A DNA stretch of 64,000 nucleotides from Diospyros lotus (GCF_014633365.1 NC_068344.1:32615170-32679169); one strand, 5' to 3'; positions 20,326 to 31,997 are shown, counted from the first letter of the stretch. Numbers and translations: made by a program. Notes: generated by a model not told the origin, from the sequence alone.

Positions 20326-23325
20326 TTGTTTGTGGCATCTTGCTTTGCAAGCAGTAGTTCGACTAAGAGTTGGCTAATTGACAACGACTGCACCAACCAC
20401 ATGACCAATGACAAGGAACTCTTCAAAGATTTGAGACAAACTAACATTACTAAAGTAAGAATTGGTAATGGTGATTATATCTCTATCAAAGGGAAAGGGA
20501 CAATCACCATATCCAGCAGTGCAGGCCCAAAGAAAATTTTTGATGTTCTCTATGTACCAGAAATTGACCAAAACTTGTTGAGTGTAGGTCAATTGATTAA
20601 AAAAGGTTTTAAAGTGATTTTTGAAGACAGCTTCTGTTATATTTTTTATGTCACTAGTCAGGAAATTCTCAGAGTGAAAATGAAAGGCAAAAGTTTTTCT
20701 TTTGATCCCATCAAAGAAAAACTTGTTGCATTTCCCACCGAAACCAGCAATACTAAGATATGGCACAAAAGACTTGGCCATTGTCACTTGCAAAGCATGC
20801 AGCTCTTGAAAAGAAATGAGCTCACAGCTGGGTTACCAGCCTTTGGAGATCACTTACCAAACTGTAGTGCTTGTCAATATGGTAAACAAAACAAAAAACC
20901 ATTTCCAAAATCAACCTGGAGAGCCACTCAAAAGTTGCAGCTAATACACACAGACGTATCCGGTCCTCAAATAACTCTTTCATTAGCTGGAAGTAGGTAT
21001 TACATTACTTTCATAGATGATTTTACAAGATTGTGCTGGATTTTTTTTCTTAAAATTCAAATCAAAAGTGGCTAGTGTATTTTGGAAGTTCAAGAAAATG
21101 GTGGAAAACCAAAGTGGCTACAGAATTCAAATTCTAAGATTAGATAATGGAAAGGAATACACCTCAGAAGAATTTAATTCGTTTTGTGAGGAAGTAGCAT
21201 TGAACATCAGCTCACTGCTCCATATAGTCTGCAACAAAATGGAGTGAGTGAAAGGAGAAATAGATACATAATGGAGATGACCAGATGCATGCTTCATGAC
21301 AAAGAGTTTCCAAAGAAATTTTGGGCTAAGGCGGCAAGTACTACAGTTTTCTTACAGAATAGATTGTCTACCAAGGCATTGAAAAATAAAACTCCATTTG
21401 AGGCATGGTATGGCTATAAACCTTCACTCAATTTCCTTAGAGTGTTTGGTTGTGTTTGTTTTTCTCATGTTCCACCAATCAAGAGTGAAAAACTTGACAA
21501 AAGATCAGAATCAGGTATCTTTGTGGGTTACAGTACTTCTTCTAAAGCCTACAAGGTGTATCAACCTGAAATAGGAAAGTTAATTATCAGTATAGATGTG
21601 TCCTTCAATGAGGATGAGAAGTGGAATTGGGACCAGATACAAGAGACATCCAAAATCAAGCAAAAATCAAGCTCTCATTTCCAAACAGCAAATGAGCACG
21701 CTCCTGAATAGTTGCAAGAAGAATTGGAAGAAGATCTACCAATCCGTGGCACAAGACCACTCCATGACATCTATCAAAGATTCAATGTGGCTATTTGTGA
21801 ACCTGCAAGTTATGAAGAAGCCATTAAAGATCAGAAATGGAAGAAGGTAATGGAGGAAGAGTTGTCAATGATCAAAAAGCACAAGACTTGGGAGCTAATT
21901 GACAGACCAAAGGATAGAAAAATTATTGGAGTAAAATGAGTGTTTAGAACCAAGCTAAATGCTGATGGTTCCATCAATAAACACAAAGCAAGGCTTGTTG
22001 TCAAGGGGTATGCTCAAGTTTTTGGAATTGACTACTCAGATACGTTTGCTCCAGTTGCTAGATTGGACACCATTCGACTGGTACTAGATATGGCAGCCCA
22101 AAATGATTGGAAAGTGTTCCAATTAGATGTAAAATTTGCCTTCTTAAATGGTCTACTGCAAGAGGAGATCTTTGTTGAGGAACCAGAAGGATTAATTGAA
22201 GAATTCCATGAAGACAAAGTTTACCTACTAAAAGAGGCTTTCTATGGCTTAAAACAAGCACCTAGAGCCTAGTATAGTAGGATAGATGAACACTTATTGA
22301 GCTTGGGTTTTACAAGAAGTCTATCAGAAGTTACTCTTTATGTTAAGAAAAAAGAGAATGACTTCCTTATTGTGTCATTGTGTGTGGATGATTTGTTGGT
22401 AACAGATAACAATGCCAAGACTGTTGATGAATTCAAGCAAGAGAGATGCTGGTTTTTAACATGACAGATCTTGGTTTAATCACATATTTCCTTGTCATAG
22501 AGATTAAACAAGATGAAGGGGAAGTTTTCATTTGTCAAAAAAAGTATGCGAAGGAGATACTTAAAAAATTCTGCATGGGGGATTCCAAAGCAATGACTAC
22601 ACCAATGAGTCAGAAGGAAAGTTTGTGTAAGAAGGATGGCATTGACAAAATCGATGAAGGCTATTTTAGAAGCATGGTTGGATGTTTAATGTATCTAATT
22701 GCAACCAGGCCAGATATTCTCTTTGCTATAAGCATTCTCTCTCGTTTTATGCATTGTGCTAGTGAAATGCATCTTAAAGCAGCAAAAAGGGTCATTAGAT
22801 ACATCAAAGGGACTGTTAACTTTGGTATAAAATTTAAGAAGTGTCAAAACTTCAAGTTAATGGGATTTTCTGACAGTGATTAGGGTGGATCCGTGGATGA
22901 TATGAAGAGTACATCTGGGTACTGCTTTAGTCTAGGATTAGGTGTGTTTTCTTGGTGTTCCAAGAAGCAAGAAACCATGGCATAGTCTACCACAGAAGCT
23001 GAATTTGTTGCTACTACAGCAGTAGTAAATCAAGCATTGTGGCTGAGGAAGCTGTTATGTGATTTACATATGAAGCAATTGAATGATACAGAGGTATTTG
23101 TGAACAATCAAGCTGCAATTGCAATATCTTATAATCTAGTTTTTCATGGAAAAACTAAACATTTTAAGATTAAGCTATATTCTTTTTAAGAGAAGTGCAG
23201 AAAGAAATGGATGTGAGTTTGGTTTATTGCAGTTCAGAAGAGCAGCTTGCGAACATTTTCACAAAGTCGTTACCAGAAAACAAATTTGAGCTTCTTAGGC
23301 AAAGACTTGGAGTTTGCAACTCCTA
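20326..23325 (+). pseudogene. pol of the outer copia element (PR-IN-RT-RH)
   Basis: Domains in copia order follow. Protease near 20370 reads WLIDNDCTNHMT: the catalytic D-S-G has become D-N-D. Integrase zinc finger near 20760-20880 (H-x4-H ... C-x2-C). Integrase core has HTDVSGP, FIDDF, RLDNGKEY and NGVSERRN. RT near 21780-22460 has [28 protein letters not shown] and CVDDLLV. RNase H near 22860-23280 has FSDSD, STTEAEF and EEQLANIFTK. It is interrupted by stops (21709, 21937, 22270, 22881, 22983) and frameshifts near 21050, 21210 and 22440. Not functional. Confidence 0.85.
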
Positions 23326-23338
23326 ATGCAAGGAGGAG

Positions 23339-23610
23339 TGTTGGTTATGTGCATCAGGATCAACAACTCACTCTACTGTCCACGTATGATTTTTTAATCA
23401 GTCAAGTTTATGTTCCTAGTTTATAGGATTTGGTTATTTTGTTATATCTAGTAGTGCCGCATGATTCTCGGTTATTTGGTTACTTTCTCAGTCTTTATAT
23501 TGTATGCAAACTTTTACTTTTGTAGTGGTATTGAATTCCCGTATATCTCTCCCTTCTTATCAGAAGAAATCTCAATCTACAGAATTGTTCTTTCAGCTTT
23601 TAAACTAACA
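23339..23610 (+). mobile_element. 3' LTR of the outer copia element
   Basis: 272 bp, TGTTGGTTATG...AACTAACA, preceded by the purine tract 'aaggaggag'. It is intact and serves as the reference for the interrupted 5' LTR. Confidence 0.9.
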
Positions 23611-23760
23611 ATAAGAAATGCCATATTTCCAAGTCTTTTCTTACATGTCCCAAATGCAAGTCTCCTCCACTATAAAGCCATTTATATACAAAATTGGTCT
23701 CAATCCTCATCATATAAAGAGACAAGTGGAAGAGACTTGCATTGACTAGCATATGTGAAA
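23611..23760. repeat. Inverted junction of block D repeat units
   Basis: The first half (23611-23670) reads as a sense D unit ending 'aatgcaagtctcctccac'. The second half (23671-23755) is the reverse complement of the D2 end at about 26345-26500, including 'gtggaagagacttgcatt'. The two halves can pair as a hairpin with arms of about 18 bp and a loop of about 60 nt. No gene. Confidence 0.7.
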
Positions 23761-24230
23761 AGAAAATCGAACCTTTATAAAAATTTGGTAGGTTGATTGT
23801 GCTTGATTATTGAGATTATTGCAGCTATATATTTATCAAAGAATTAAATGCTAAAGTTATTTTAAAAACAACTAATTTGATAAAAATTATTTTAAAGCTT
23901 AATTAAAGGACCCATTTTAAATTACTTTTTTGAGCAACATCTCTTTATTTATTTACTAAATGGACTACTGTTTTATTCAGTTGAACTAACTAATTCTATC
24001 TAATTCTTCAACAATGACATAACGTGTGGAATAAAGCAGCTTTAAAAGACTAATTTGAATGATGGGCAGGCTTGTTGAAGGGCAATAATAATAATCACTA
24101 TTTTTAACTTTATTTAAATTCAAGTCCCTAGTTATCCTTAATAATTACTAATAATTTTTTTTATGTCTAGTTCTCTTTAAAGAGAGTGAAAGAGGGTCGT
24201 ATAGTTTTTACAACAATATTGTTTTTTTGT
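23761..24230. other. AT-rich spacer
   Basis: Nothing recognised: no ORF, no clear repeat. Confidence 0.5.
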
Positions 24231-25196
24231 GATCATATTATAAAGGGTTTAAGTCTAAAAGTCGAGTCTTCCATCCATTAAAAAAAAAAAAATCAAGTCT
24301 TCAGCGACCACTTTGCAAATGAAATATTCAGTCAATGGCCTCAAATGGGTGCTCAATCTCTTTCATTAATGTATTTCTACCCTATTATCAAACTGTTAAT
24401 TATTTTCCAAACTGCTTTGTCAATTACATGTTCCTTTCATAATTAATTAAATTTTCCATCAAATATAACTTTAGCTTTCCAGCTCAGCCATAGAAAACCA
24501 AAATAGAAAACAATGGAAAAAAAAAAAAACATAATAGATGAAATTATTAGTATTTTTATGCTAAAGTGTTGCATTCTAGAATATGAAAAATGAAAATCCT
24601 CCTTCATGAGTTATACAATAGATCTCCACTTATGTATGAAGTTGAACACGAGCTGAAAGCGTTGTTATATTTCATCGTTATGGATATCAAATCACATTCA
24701 ATTATGAACATAAATATTTATATTTAAGAAAGCGTGGTTATTTTGTGTTTTTTTCAATTCAAATGATTTTTATAGAATATTAAACTTTGTTCATGTATAG
24801 TTCAAAGTGTGGTACCATCATATTTACAACAATGACTTAGGGGATGATAGATCCCGCCTAAGAAAACAACATTATAAGTTTGAATCTTTTCATGTTTCTC
24901 AATGTGAACATTATATATATATATATATATTTTTTATATTAATTGTGACCCGAAGTTTAAATTTGTCTGTGATTGAACTTTTTAATTTTATCGTGATTAA
25001 TATTTTAAATTTGACTGTAATTTGGTTAATATTTGATAAAATTATCATACTTCATGGTTTGTCTCCAAAAAATTCTAAGCTTACAGGTTAGCAGAGTTCT
25101 GACATTCTGGTGGAGTTTAAAATTGATAATAGCCACACATCTGAGTGCTTGTCTCATATTAAGTTAAGCCATAAGTCAAGCCCAAAAAAAAATATC

Positions 25197-25340
25197 GATC
25201 CATCATAGTATTGTATTGTAAAAGATAGACTCAAAAGAAATATCAAATAGTACTCTAAGATATGCCGAGATCCATCATAGTATTGTATTGTAAAAGATAG
25301 ACTCAAAAGAAATATCAAATAGTACTCTAAGATATGCCGA
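25197..25340. repeat. Perfect 72-bp tandem duplication
   Basis: Units 25197-25268 and 25269-25340 are identical, starting 'gatccatcatagtattg' and ending 'agatatgccga'. Identity in otherwise diverged sequence implies a recent event. Confidence 0.95.
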
Positions 25341-26129
25341 GTCTGATCTTGTTAATTATGCTTTGATTGTGCCTGAATATATCCACTACAGTGAGTGTTG
25401 TGTGGATTTGATTAGTATTTATTAGGGAGATTAGTCCTCTATGATTTTGCTTGAAATTAAAAAGAATTATAAATAATTTCATATATATTTGAATTTTGTA
25501 TCAAGATGGAAATTGTGATAATTATGACCCAAAATTTAAATTCATCTCTAATTGGAACTTCTAATTTGATTGTAATTAAGACTTCAAATTTGATTAGGAT
25601 TAAGACATCAAATTTGACTTTGATTAGGATACATCTACAAATAAAGATTTATCTTTTTCGTGACTCATCTTTTTATTAAAATATAGATTTGCTTAAGTCT
25701 TTTTTAATATACATCAATAAATAAGTTATAGATTTATAAATGTGTTCCCAAAATGTTAGAATTATTAGCAGTCATATCATATAACTATTATGGTAGCAAT
25801 ATTATCTTAGTGATATTTTCTCCTTTCTACCCATAGTTTTTCCCGATTAGGTTTTTCAAATTAAAATTATGCGTTCATTTGTGTAATTGATGGTTTGATA
25901 GTGATTTGTTTTTATTCTGAATCCTAGCATTTTTTTCATATAAAAGTAGAAAAAAATATTCTAGAAATATGTATACTTAAAAGTTTTGAGTTACACTTAC
26001 TAGTTATATATAAAAACACAAGTAAATAAAAAGAAAAATCCCTCCAAATTTTAATCAGGAACTTCTAGTATTTATAACGCACGTCTTTAACAGAAAAATC
26101 AACCCTACCATTATGTATGGAATAAGTTG

Positions 26130-26465
26130 TAAGGCATGACATATTTCCAAGTCTTCTCTTACATATCCTAGTCAATGCAAGCCTCCCACCTATCTGTTTA
26201 TATAATTTTGTGAGTCATGCCATATTTCCAAGTCTTCTCTTACATATCCTAGTCAATGGAAGTCTCATCCACCTATCTCTTTATATAATTTTGTAAGGCA
26301 TGCCGTATTTCCAGTCATGCCATATTTCCAATCTTCTCTTACATATCCTAGTCAATGCAAGTCTCCTCCACTTATCTCTTTATATAATTTTGTAAGGCAT
26401 GCCATATTTCCTAGTCTTCCCTTAATGCAAGTCTCCAGCACTTAGTTTCTTTATATAATGAAGAT
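26130..26465 (+). repeat. Tandem TATA-containing units
   Basis: Units begin near 26133, 26214, 26296, 26314 and 26396. Each has 'catgccatatttcc', 'tcttacatatcctagtcaa', 'tgcaagtctcc' and 'tttatataattttg'. The last motif looks like a TATA box with the same spacing in each unit. No gene follows; an LTR begins at 26509. Confidence 0.7.
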
Positions 26466-26508
26466 TGAGACCAATTTTATATATAAATGGCTTTCCAATA
26501 GAGATACA

Positions 26509-28416
26509 TGTAATACCCCTCTTTGTACTAGATTTTCACCTAATTTTAATAAGTTTAGAATATTAAAAAATTGAATTGATAGTAATTATATATAAGTACT
26601 GAATCAACTACAGGAAATATCTCGAAGTAAAATTATTTAAGAAAAATGATATGATCTCGATAAGCGTTCCAAGATAAGATTTATGGTATCGAAAGAAATT
26701 ACATCGGGAACTATTTTTGATACAGCTAAAATACAGCTACCATTTAGACTGCAAAATCGAATCATCGTAAGGGACTCCCGAAAAATTAACGGAAACTTGA
26801 GAAGGCTCTGTTTTTTTGTAATGAGCAACCCTTCCTTGGTTTCGGGATGAAACAACAGCCCGGTGAGGATACTGGGGTGAAATTGTCCTTTTAACTAAGC
26901 TCTGAAGTTATTAATTTTGTATTTTTTGTATTAAAATACAAATTAATTTGAGGTTTAAGGGCATAGTTGCAATAAAGAAATTGCTCAAGAGAAATTAAGA
27001 AGGAAATTAGGGTTTAATGTATAAATACCCTTAGTTTAAAGTGTAATATATGATTATCTATATATATATATATGTAATTGAATGGAGTAGTGGCCAAGGC
27101 AGTGGAGGCTATAAATTGGCAACAGCTTTGGCTGATTGAGAGGCATCGAAGCAACGAGAGAGAGAAAGAGAGAGAGAAGGAGAGAGATCGTGAGGGAGAG
27201 GTGGAGGCCAATCAGTGGCTGGTCAGAGGAGGAAGCCGCAAGCTCCCAAGGTTGCAGGCAGCCATGCCCGCAGGAGCAACAAGCTGGGCGGAGCTGGGGC
27301 AGCCGCAAGGAGTTCGGTGGCAGCCCTGGCAATGGCCGACAAGGCCGATGACAGCGATGGAGGTCCGAGAGGCAGCCGAAAATGGCAAACTCGCGGCCTT
27401 GGCCGCGAGCTCACCTAGCTGGGCTCAAGGCAAGGGCGACCGGCGGTGCTGCACAAGTAGTTCCAGCAAGGCCGGATGCCGATACTCGGCCCGTGGGAGG
27501 CGCCAACAGTCAGCGAGGGCGGTGGCAAGGCCAGCTGGCGCGCAGGTGGCAGCGGGCGGTGCTGGTTCGACCTCTGGAAGAGAGAGCAGAAAGAAAAAGG
27601 AAAATGAGAAAGAAGATAAGAAAAGAAATGAAAAAAATAGAGAAAAATAGCAGAAAAATCTCAAAAAATAGGAAATTATGTTTTGGTAATATCCCATAGA
27701 TTTTGGTGAGAAAAATAGTTCGGGCACGCGTTTCGAGGATATGGCACGCATACCGAGGAAGCCAGAGAGTCTAAGTTAAGAATATTATTTTATGAATTTT
27801 CGTAATGAAATATTTGAAAAAATATTTTAGAAATATTTAGTTTGAATTTATTGAGGAAAAATAGGAAGAAATATAAGGAAAAATAAAGAAAATGCAAGAA
27901 ATTATAGAAAAATAGGTTTAAATGCTTATTTAAATAAATATGGTGATTAGAATACTTTGAGGGTAAAGTTGAAGTGACTTGTCCGAATTTTGAGGTTGAC
28001 ACACAAATTAAGGCATGGCGCGAATATCGAGGTAGCTCGATAAGCTTAAAAAGGTAAGTAGTACTTCTCAAATGGACTTAGTTTTATGGAAAATGCTTGA
28101 TTTATAAGTGATTTATGTTTAAAAACCTGATTATCGAGAATATTTTCATCATATTGACATGTTTTGATATGTATCCATCACGTAGACTGCATACATGACA
28201 TACTATGAAATGCATATGTACATGTTGATATCATTGATCACGCCCATTATGGTCGTAAAGAGTAAGAATTGGCACCGCTACTTTACCAAGGGTGAACTCA
28301 TACACCCCGGCTTCAAAAAAGGTGGCCGCAAAAATGGTGAGTAGTATGAAAGGTGTAGTTGACCCTTACGATGAATAAGACATTGCATTCATGCATAAAA
28401 TATGTTTTCTGTACCC
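26509..28416 (+). mobile_element. Chromovirus-type (Tekay-like) LTR, truncated or solo
   Basis: It begins TGTAATACCCCTC, a common start of long chromovirus LTRs. Inside are a GC-rich, purine-biased leader (27120-27600) with GA-rich runs, and a tail with 'gcatacatgacatactatgaaatgcatatg' landmarks split across 28186-28220 and 'caccccggcttc' near 28305. Block B sequence takes over around 28417, so the 3' end is probably missing. The GC-rich frames at 27078-27750 are overlapping low-complexity artefacts, not genes. Confidence 0.55.
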
Positions 28417-29787
28417 TTAATGTATCGTATTTAAAAATCAAATACAAGATAAATCTTTATTATCAAATTTATCTAAAAATTTAAGTTTCAAAAAATAGTA
28501 GTTTAATAATTTTGCTTCTTAGGCTTTGTTCGGTTACATGTTTTTCAATGTTTGGAAGATAAAAACTAGGTAAAATATTTTTATAGCTAAAATGTTTTAC
28601 ATCCATATAAACAACCCCCATAGTGAAATAAAGGCTTGATATGTTATTTGTAAAAATATTTTACATCAAAAAAGTAAAAATGACTTACCAAAAGAATTTT
28701 GGTAAATCATCCTTCTTTTCCACACAAAAACTTACAAATTCTCCTCCATTCTAAAGACCACCTTTAGACAAATGTATATGTGTATAAATTAATACATAAA
28801 TATGTATATATATATTATAGCTTATTTTTGAAATATATTTTCTTTACATGCAAACCAATACTATAAAACAAAATAAAAAAAAATTATGGAAAATATTTTC
28901 ATGGGTGAATTACTTTTTAATGTCAAATATTTTATGCCGAAACACATGAAGCCATTGTGTAAAAGTTTAAATAATTGTATATTAAAAATTAATATTCAAG
29001 TAGAGGTGTCAAATAGGCTAACTGCTTCTAGGCCCGAGCCACGTGGCACACAGGCCACATCTTAAGCTGCTTAGGTTATTTTTGAGCAATAAACCTCTAA
29101 AAAAAACTCTAATTTTTTATCTATAAAAAAAGATTAGTTATTTATCTCACTATGCGAGTAACAACATATCAAACATTTATCATGTGGGGTTAGCTAACAC
29201 TGACACTAAGTAAAGTATTTTAAATAATTTCAGAACTGAACATTAAATAAATTAACAAAATTAACAGAAAAACTAGTCATTGTTAATTCATGATCCACTA
29301 AAACCTAGCAAAGTAATGAATTGACTTCATGATCCATCAGAAAAAAACCAAGAGGAGTACTGGGTATGGTTTTGCCATATTTTTCGTCCTGTTTGTGGGG
29401 AGTGCTAGGAGATTACATGGATCGACTAGTGAATGTTAAATTACAGAAAGGTTGAGATTTTTCATTCATTAAAAATAAAAGAAGACTAGGGGAAATTGCT
29501 GAATAGGGAATAGTTCTCCCTAAGAAATAGCATCACATGGCACATGTTCAAATATAAGGGCGTCCCCAAAAAAAAAAAAAAAAAAATCGTATTTAAATGC
29601 AGTCTTTACCTTGGGTTTTGCTAATTGATTAATAATATGATAATCTGTCTATTACATTAACATGAACAGACCTAAAGTTGTGAAGAACCAGAATCTATGC
29701 TATTGATCAATTGAAATGGCCACGAATTCATGCTTCCAAATGTTTATCATTTCAAGGGCCTATAGTGTGCTCCATGGCCCATGCGAT

Positions 29788-30388
29788 GCATGTCCTAGTC
29801 CTCGGAAGGTGATTGATGCATTATGGAATAAAAAGGAGAAAATCGAAATATTTAAGAAATGAAGGTCTATTTGTATTATTTACTTGATGATTACAAATGA
29901 GCCAAGCTAACCCTTTATATAGTGGTTGTACGTGACCCTTCAAAGAGATACAACTTGTAAATGAAAAGACAAGACTGCTGGAAATGAAAATATGCAACCA
30001 TTGGCCTTGGTAGTTATTGGCAGTTATAGGTGGTTGCTGGCTTTGGGTGCCCAAGCTGACTAGCAGTGGGCGTGCTTCTGTGCCCGTGCGCCTGTCATGG
30101 GCCTTGCTGGCCCTGCACGGTGCTGCATGGCGCAGATAGCCTGTCTTCGAGTACCCCCTGCTAGCACCTGCGTCTTTGTCGTGCGGATTGCATCAAGAGA
30201 AGTGGCATTGGCCAGCCCTGCATGCGGCATTAAGGCATGGCCTGTGGCAGGCGCTTCTGGTGCTGGCTTGGCTTGGGCACCAGATTGCAGCAAGCCTCGG
30301 GCTGTGACAGTCGTTTGTGGCAAACTGTGGTCAATTACTGGCACGGTGGGAATCTTGACTATAGTGGCTGCAACTTGTGAGTTCAACA
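29788..30388. mobile_element. 601-bp insertion flanked by 16-bp direct repeats
   Basis: CCATGGCCCATGCGAT occurs at 29772-29787 and again at 30389-30404. Blocks A and C have a single related site. The minus strand reads like an LTR: TGTTGAACTC start, a TATA-like 'actatataaagg' (29910-29930 region) and an ACATGCA end. A 16-bp duplication is too long for an LTR integrase, and no poly(A) typical of a LINE or SINE is visible. The GC-rich ORF at 30060-30392 (minus) is unrecognised. Confidence 0.55.
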
Positions 30389-30959
30389 CCATGGCCCATG
30401 CGATATACCAGATTTTTAGAGAATGTAATCTCCTGGTTTGCAGAATTATCCAAAAGAATTGAAATCAAAATTAATACAAGACCAATATGGATGAATCATA
30501 TTATCAGATTCATGATTCCAGCATGAAAATAAAGGAACAACTATAACAAGGATTCAAATAGAAATAGTCAAATGACAAACCAGCCGCCAGTCAAATGTTC
30601 AGTTGTGCACGAGGTGAACAAGCTTATAGTTTTCAACTTTGTAATGATAACCTTGATATGTTCAAGCTGTATTAACTTCCAAAACTCTCATGAGATTATG
30701 CTTTTCCACATATGTTGGAAAAGATAATGTTTAAATCAAGCAAAGAGGGGGAATGGAGAGGAAATGAGAGAGTAGAAAAGGTGAGGAGATAAGAGCAAAT
30801 AACAAAGAGAATTAAATTCTTAGGCTATGTTTGGGAGAAGAACAAAACAAATTAACAATAAGAACATATATATCAAATTAGTTGCACTAGTCGGAGTCCG
30901 ATACATAAATTTTATATTTATTGAACCTCGAGATAGGAAATTAACAAAGTATGAGAAAA

Positions 30960-30964
30960 GAATC
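30960..30964. other. Target-site duplication GAATC (left)
   Basis: GAATC precedes the 5' LTR and is repeated at 42870-42874 after the 3' LTR. Block A has a single GAATC at the matching place (near 15670). Confidence 0.9.
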
Positions 30965-31039
30965 TGTTATGTATAAAATAAAAGCAGAGTAAATGCTGAA
31001 GAAATCGGGTTAAGAGAGCACCACGTGGCCACCCAGGGG

Positions 31040-31075
31040 CTGCCACCCCCGAGTGAGGTCACTCGGGGGTGGCAG
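31040..31075. repeat. Perfect 17-bp-arm palindrome in the LTR U3
   Basis: Arm CTGCCACCCCCGAGTGA (31040-31056), 2-nt spacer, and the exact reverse complement (31059-31075). The copy in the 3' LTR (about 41936-41976) keeps the core, but the outer arm has changed. Further 'cccccgagtg' and 'cactcggggg' modules follow at 31160-31220. It may be a regulatory or hairpin-forming site. Confidence 0.9.
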
Positions 31076-31632
31076 GCGCGGCCCCCATGGGCAGCCGCAT
31101 GCGCTGCCAGGCAGCACGCAGTTGCCTGGTGGGGGCCGCGCCCCTGTGCTGGGGGGAGCGCCCCCCTCCCCCGAGTGGGCGTCACTCGGGGGAACAGTAC
31201 CCCCGAGTGACCCCACTCAGGGGAAGGCAGCCGCGCGCGCAGCTGCTCGCGCAAGGCCTCGCGCACAGCTAGTCGCGCGCGCGGCTGGTAGCACATGGCT
31301 GCCCGCGTAAGGCCGCGACCGCGCACCTGACTACCAACATGAGGCCGCCCGTGCACACCCTTGTGCGCGACCTCCCACACACGTAATCACTTCGCACCCG
31401 ACCCCGTGCACCCACGCGCACGGCCCCTCGTGCTCTTTTTCCCATGCTCACAGATACCCCCGAGTAAGGGTCACCCAGGGATCCGCACTCGCCTCCGCGG
31501 GCCTCCTATTCTTGCGCCACCGCCTCCAAGAAAGTCAGCCTAAGGCTATTCCCGCGAGACTCGGTCAAAGCCTCTCCGAGATTCTTGCCACAAAACTCGG
31601 AACACGCGACACATGGATGCCCCTCTTGTTGC

Positions 31633-31640
31633 TATAAATA
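31633..31640 (+). promoter_or_regulatory. TATA box of the Tat 5' LTR
   Basis: TATAAATA in 'gctataaataggaggtc', conserved in the 3' LTR at 42535-42542. It separates the GC-rich upstream part from the presumed transcribed R-U5, with about 340 nt to the LTR end. Confidence 0.7.
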
Positions 31641-31977
31641 GGAGGTCACTTTCTCTCATTCGGTATGCAATCTCTGGCTCTCGCATTTACTCTCTTACTT
31701 TTGAATACTCAATTTCTACGGTGATCTAACTTAAGCATCGGAGGGTCCGCGCGGGGACTTTCGCCCGCGCTCCTAACCGATTCTTTCTCTAATAGGTCAT
31801 CCATCGCTCGGAAACACCTCCGGAGACTCATCCATCGCTCGGAAACGCCTTATGAGACTTACCCATCGCTGCCACATTACCCCGGGAGACTCACTCATCG
31901 CTCAGATACGCCATACGAGGGTCATCCATCGGTGGTTTCCCATTTTATAAATTTATTGTTGTAATCGCGTAACAACA

Positions 31978-31997
31978 ATTGGCGCCGTCTGTGGGAA
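31978..31997 (+). other. Primer-binding-like site of the Tat element
   Basis: ATTGGCGCCGTCTGTGGGAA directly follows the 5' LTR, the usual sequence at this place in plant Tat/Athila-type elements. The cognate tRNA was not determined. Confidence 0.75.

Larger units (their letters stand above)
17345..23610 (+). mobile_element. Decayed Ty1/copia (Tork-like) retrotransposon with a nested element
   Basis: Both LTRs are recognisable (17345-19365, interrupted by the nested element, about 273 bp once that is removed; 23339-23610, 272 bp), with TGTTGG...AACA ends. A tRNA-Met primer site, the gag-protease-integrase-RT-RNase H order of copia, and a purine tract 'aaggaggag' before the 3' LTR are present. 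Flanking GCAAG and ATAAG fit a 5-bp target duplication with one change in each copy; block D copy 2 has GTAAG at that place. By eye the LTRs differ at about 10 of 272 positions. Many stops and frameshifts make it non-autonomous. Confidence 0.9.
24231..26500 (+). repeat. Block D, copy 2, with an insertion of about 1 kb and amplified end units
   Basis: It aligns with 16397-17344 at both ends. Between about 24915 and 25925 it carries extra sequence not in copy 1, with reiterated 'gtgattgaact' and 'aaatttgattagga'-like phrases and a perfect 72-bp duplication. The right end has four to five units of about 85-95 bp (see 26130-26465). No coding capacity. Confidence 0.7.
28417..30964 (+). repeat. Block B, left part
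   Basis: Homologous to block A from 11215 and to block C. It contains a 601-bp insertion at 29788-30388 and is cut at 30965 by the Tat gypsy element; it resumes at 42870. Copy A at about 15661-15720 shows the uninterrupted arrangement 'gtatgagaaaagaatc...caattatggaaatg'. Confidence 0.7.
30965..31977 (+). mobile_element. 5' LTR of the Tat element
   Basis: TGTTATGTATAA...GCGTAACAACA. The GC-rich U3 half (31020-31560) contains 'cccccgagtg'/'cactcggggg' inverted modules. The promoter-like TATAAATA is at 31633. The 3' quarter has reiterated 'catccatcgctcggaaac' phrases. Compared with the 3' LTR it lacks about 22 bp through small indels in the GC-rich part. Confidence 0.93.

Noticed and set aside
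25197..25340. 72-bp duplication considered as a transposon target or LTR pair
   Set aside because: The units are directly adjacent with nothing between them; it is a simple tandem duplication.
27078..27751. Several overlapping GC-rich open frames on both strands
   Set aside because: They overlap in several frames, are low-complexity Arg, Glu, Gly and Ala runs, and lie inside an LTR-like segment. No family is recognised.
30060..30462. Possible gene of 110-121 residues on either strand
   Set aside because: Both strands are open over the same GC-rich insert, and neither protein resembles a family. It is treated as part of the 601-bp insertion.
31010..31543. Open frames in the GC-rich part of the 5' LTR (and 41837-42435 in the 3' LTR)
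   Set aside because: They are open because the LTR is GC-rich and palindromic. They occur on both strands in both LTRs and have no domain.
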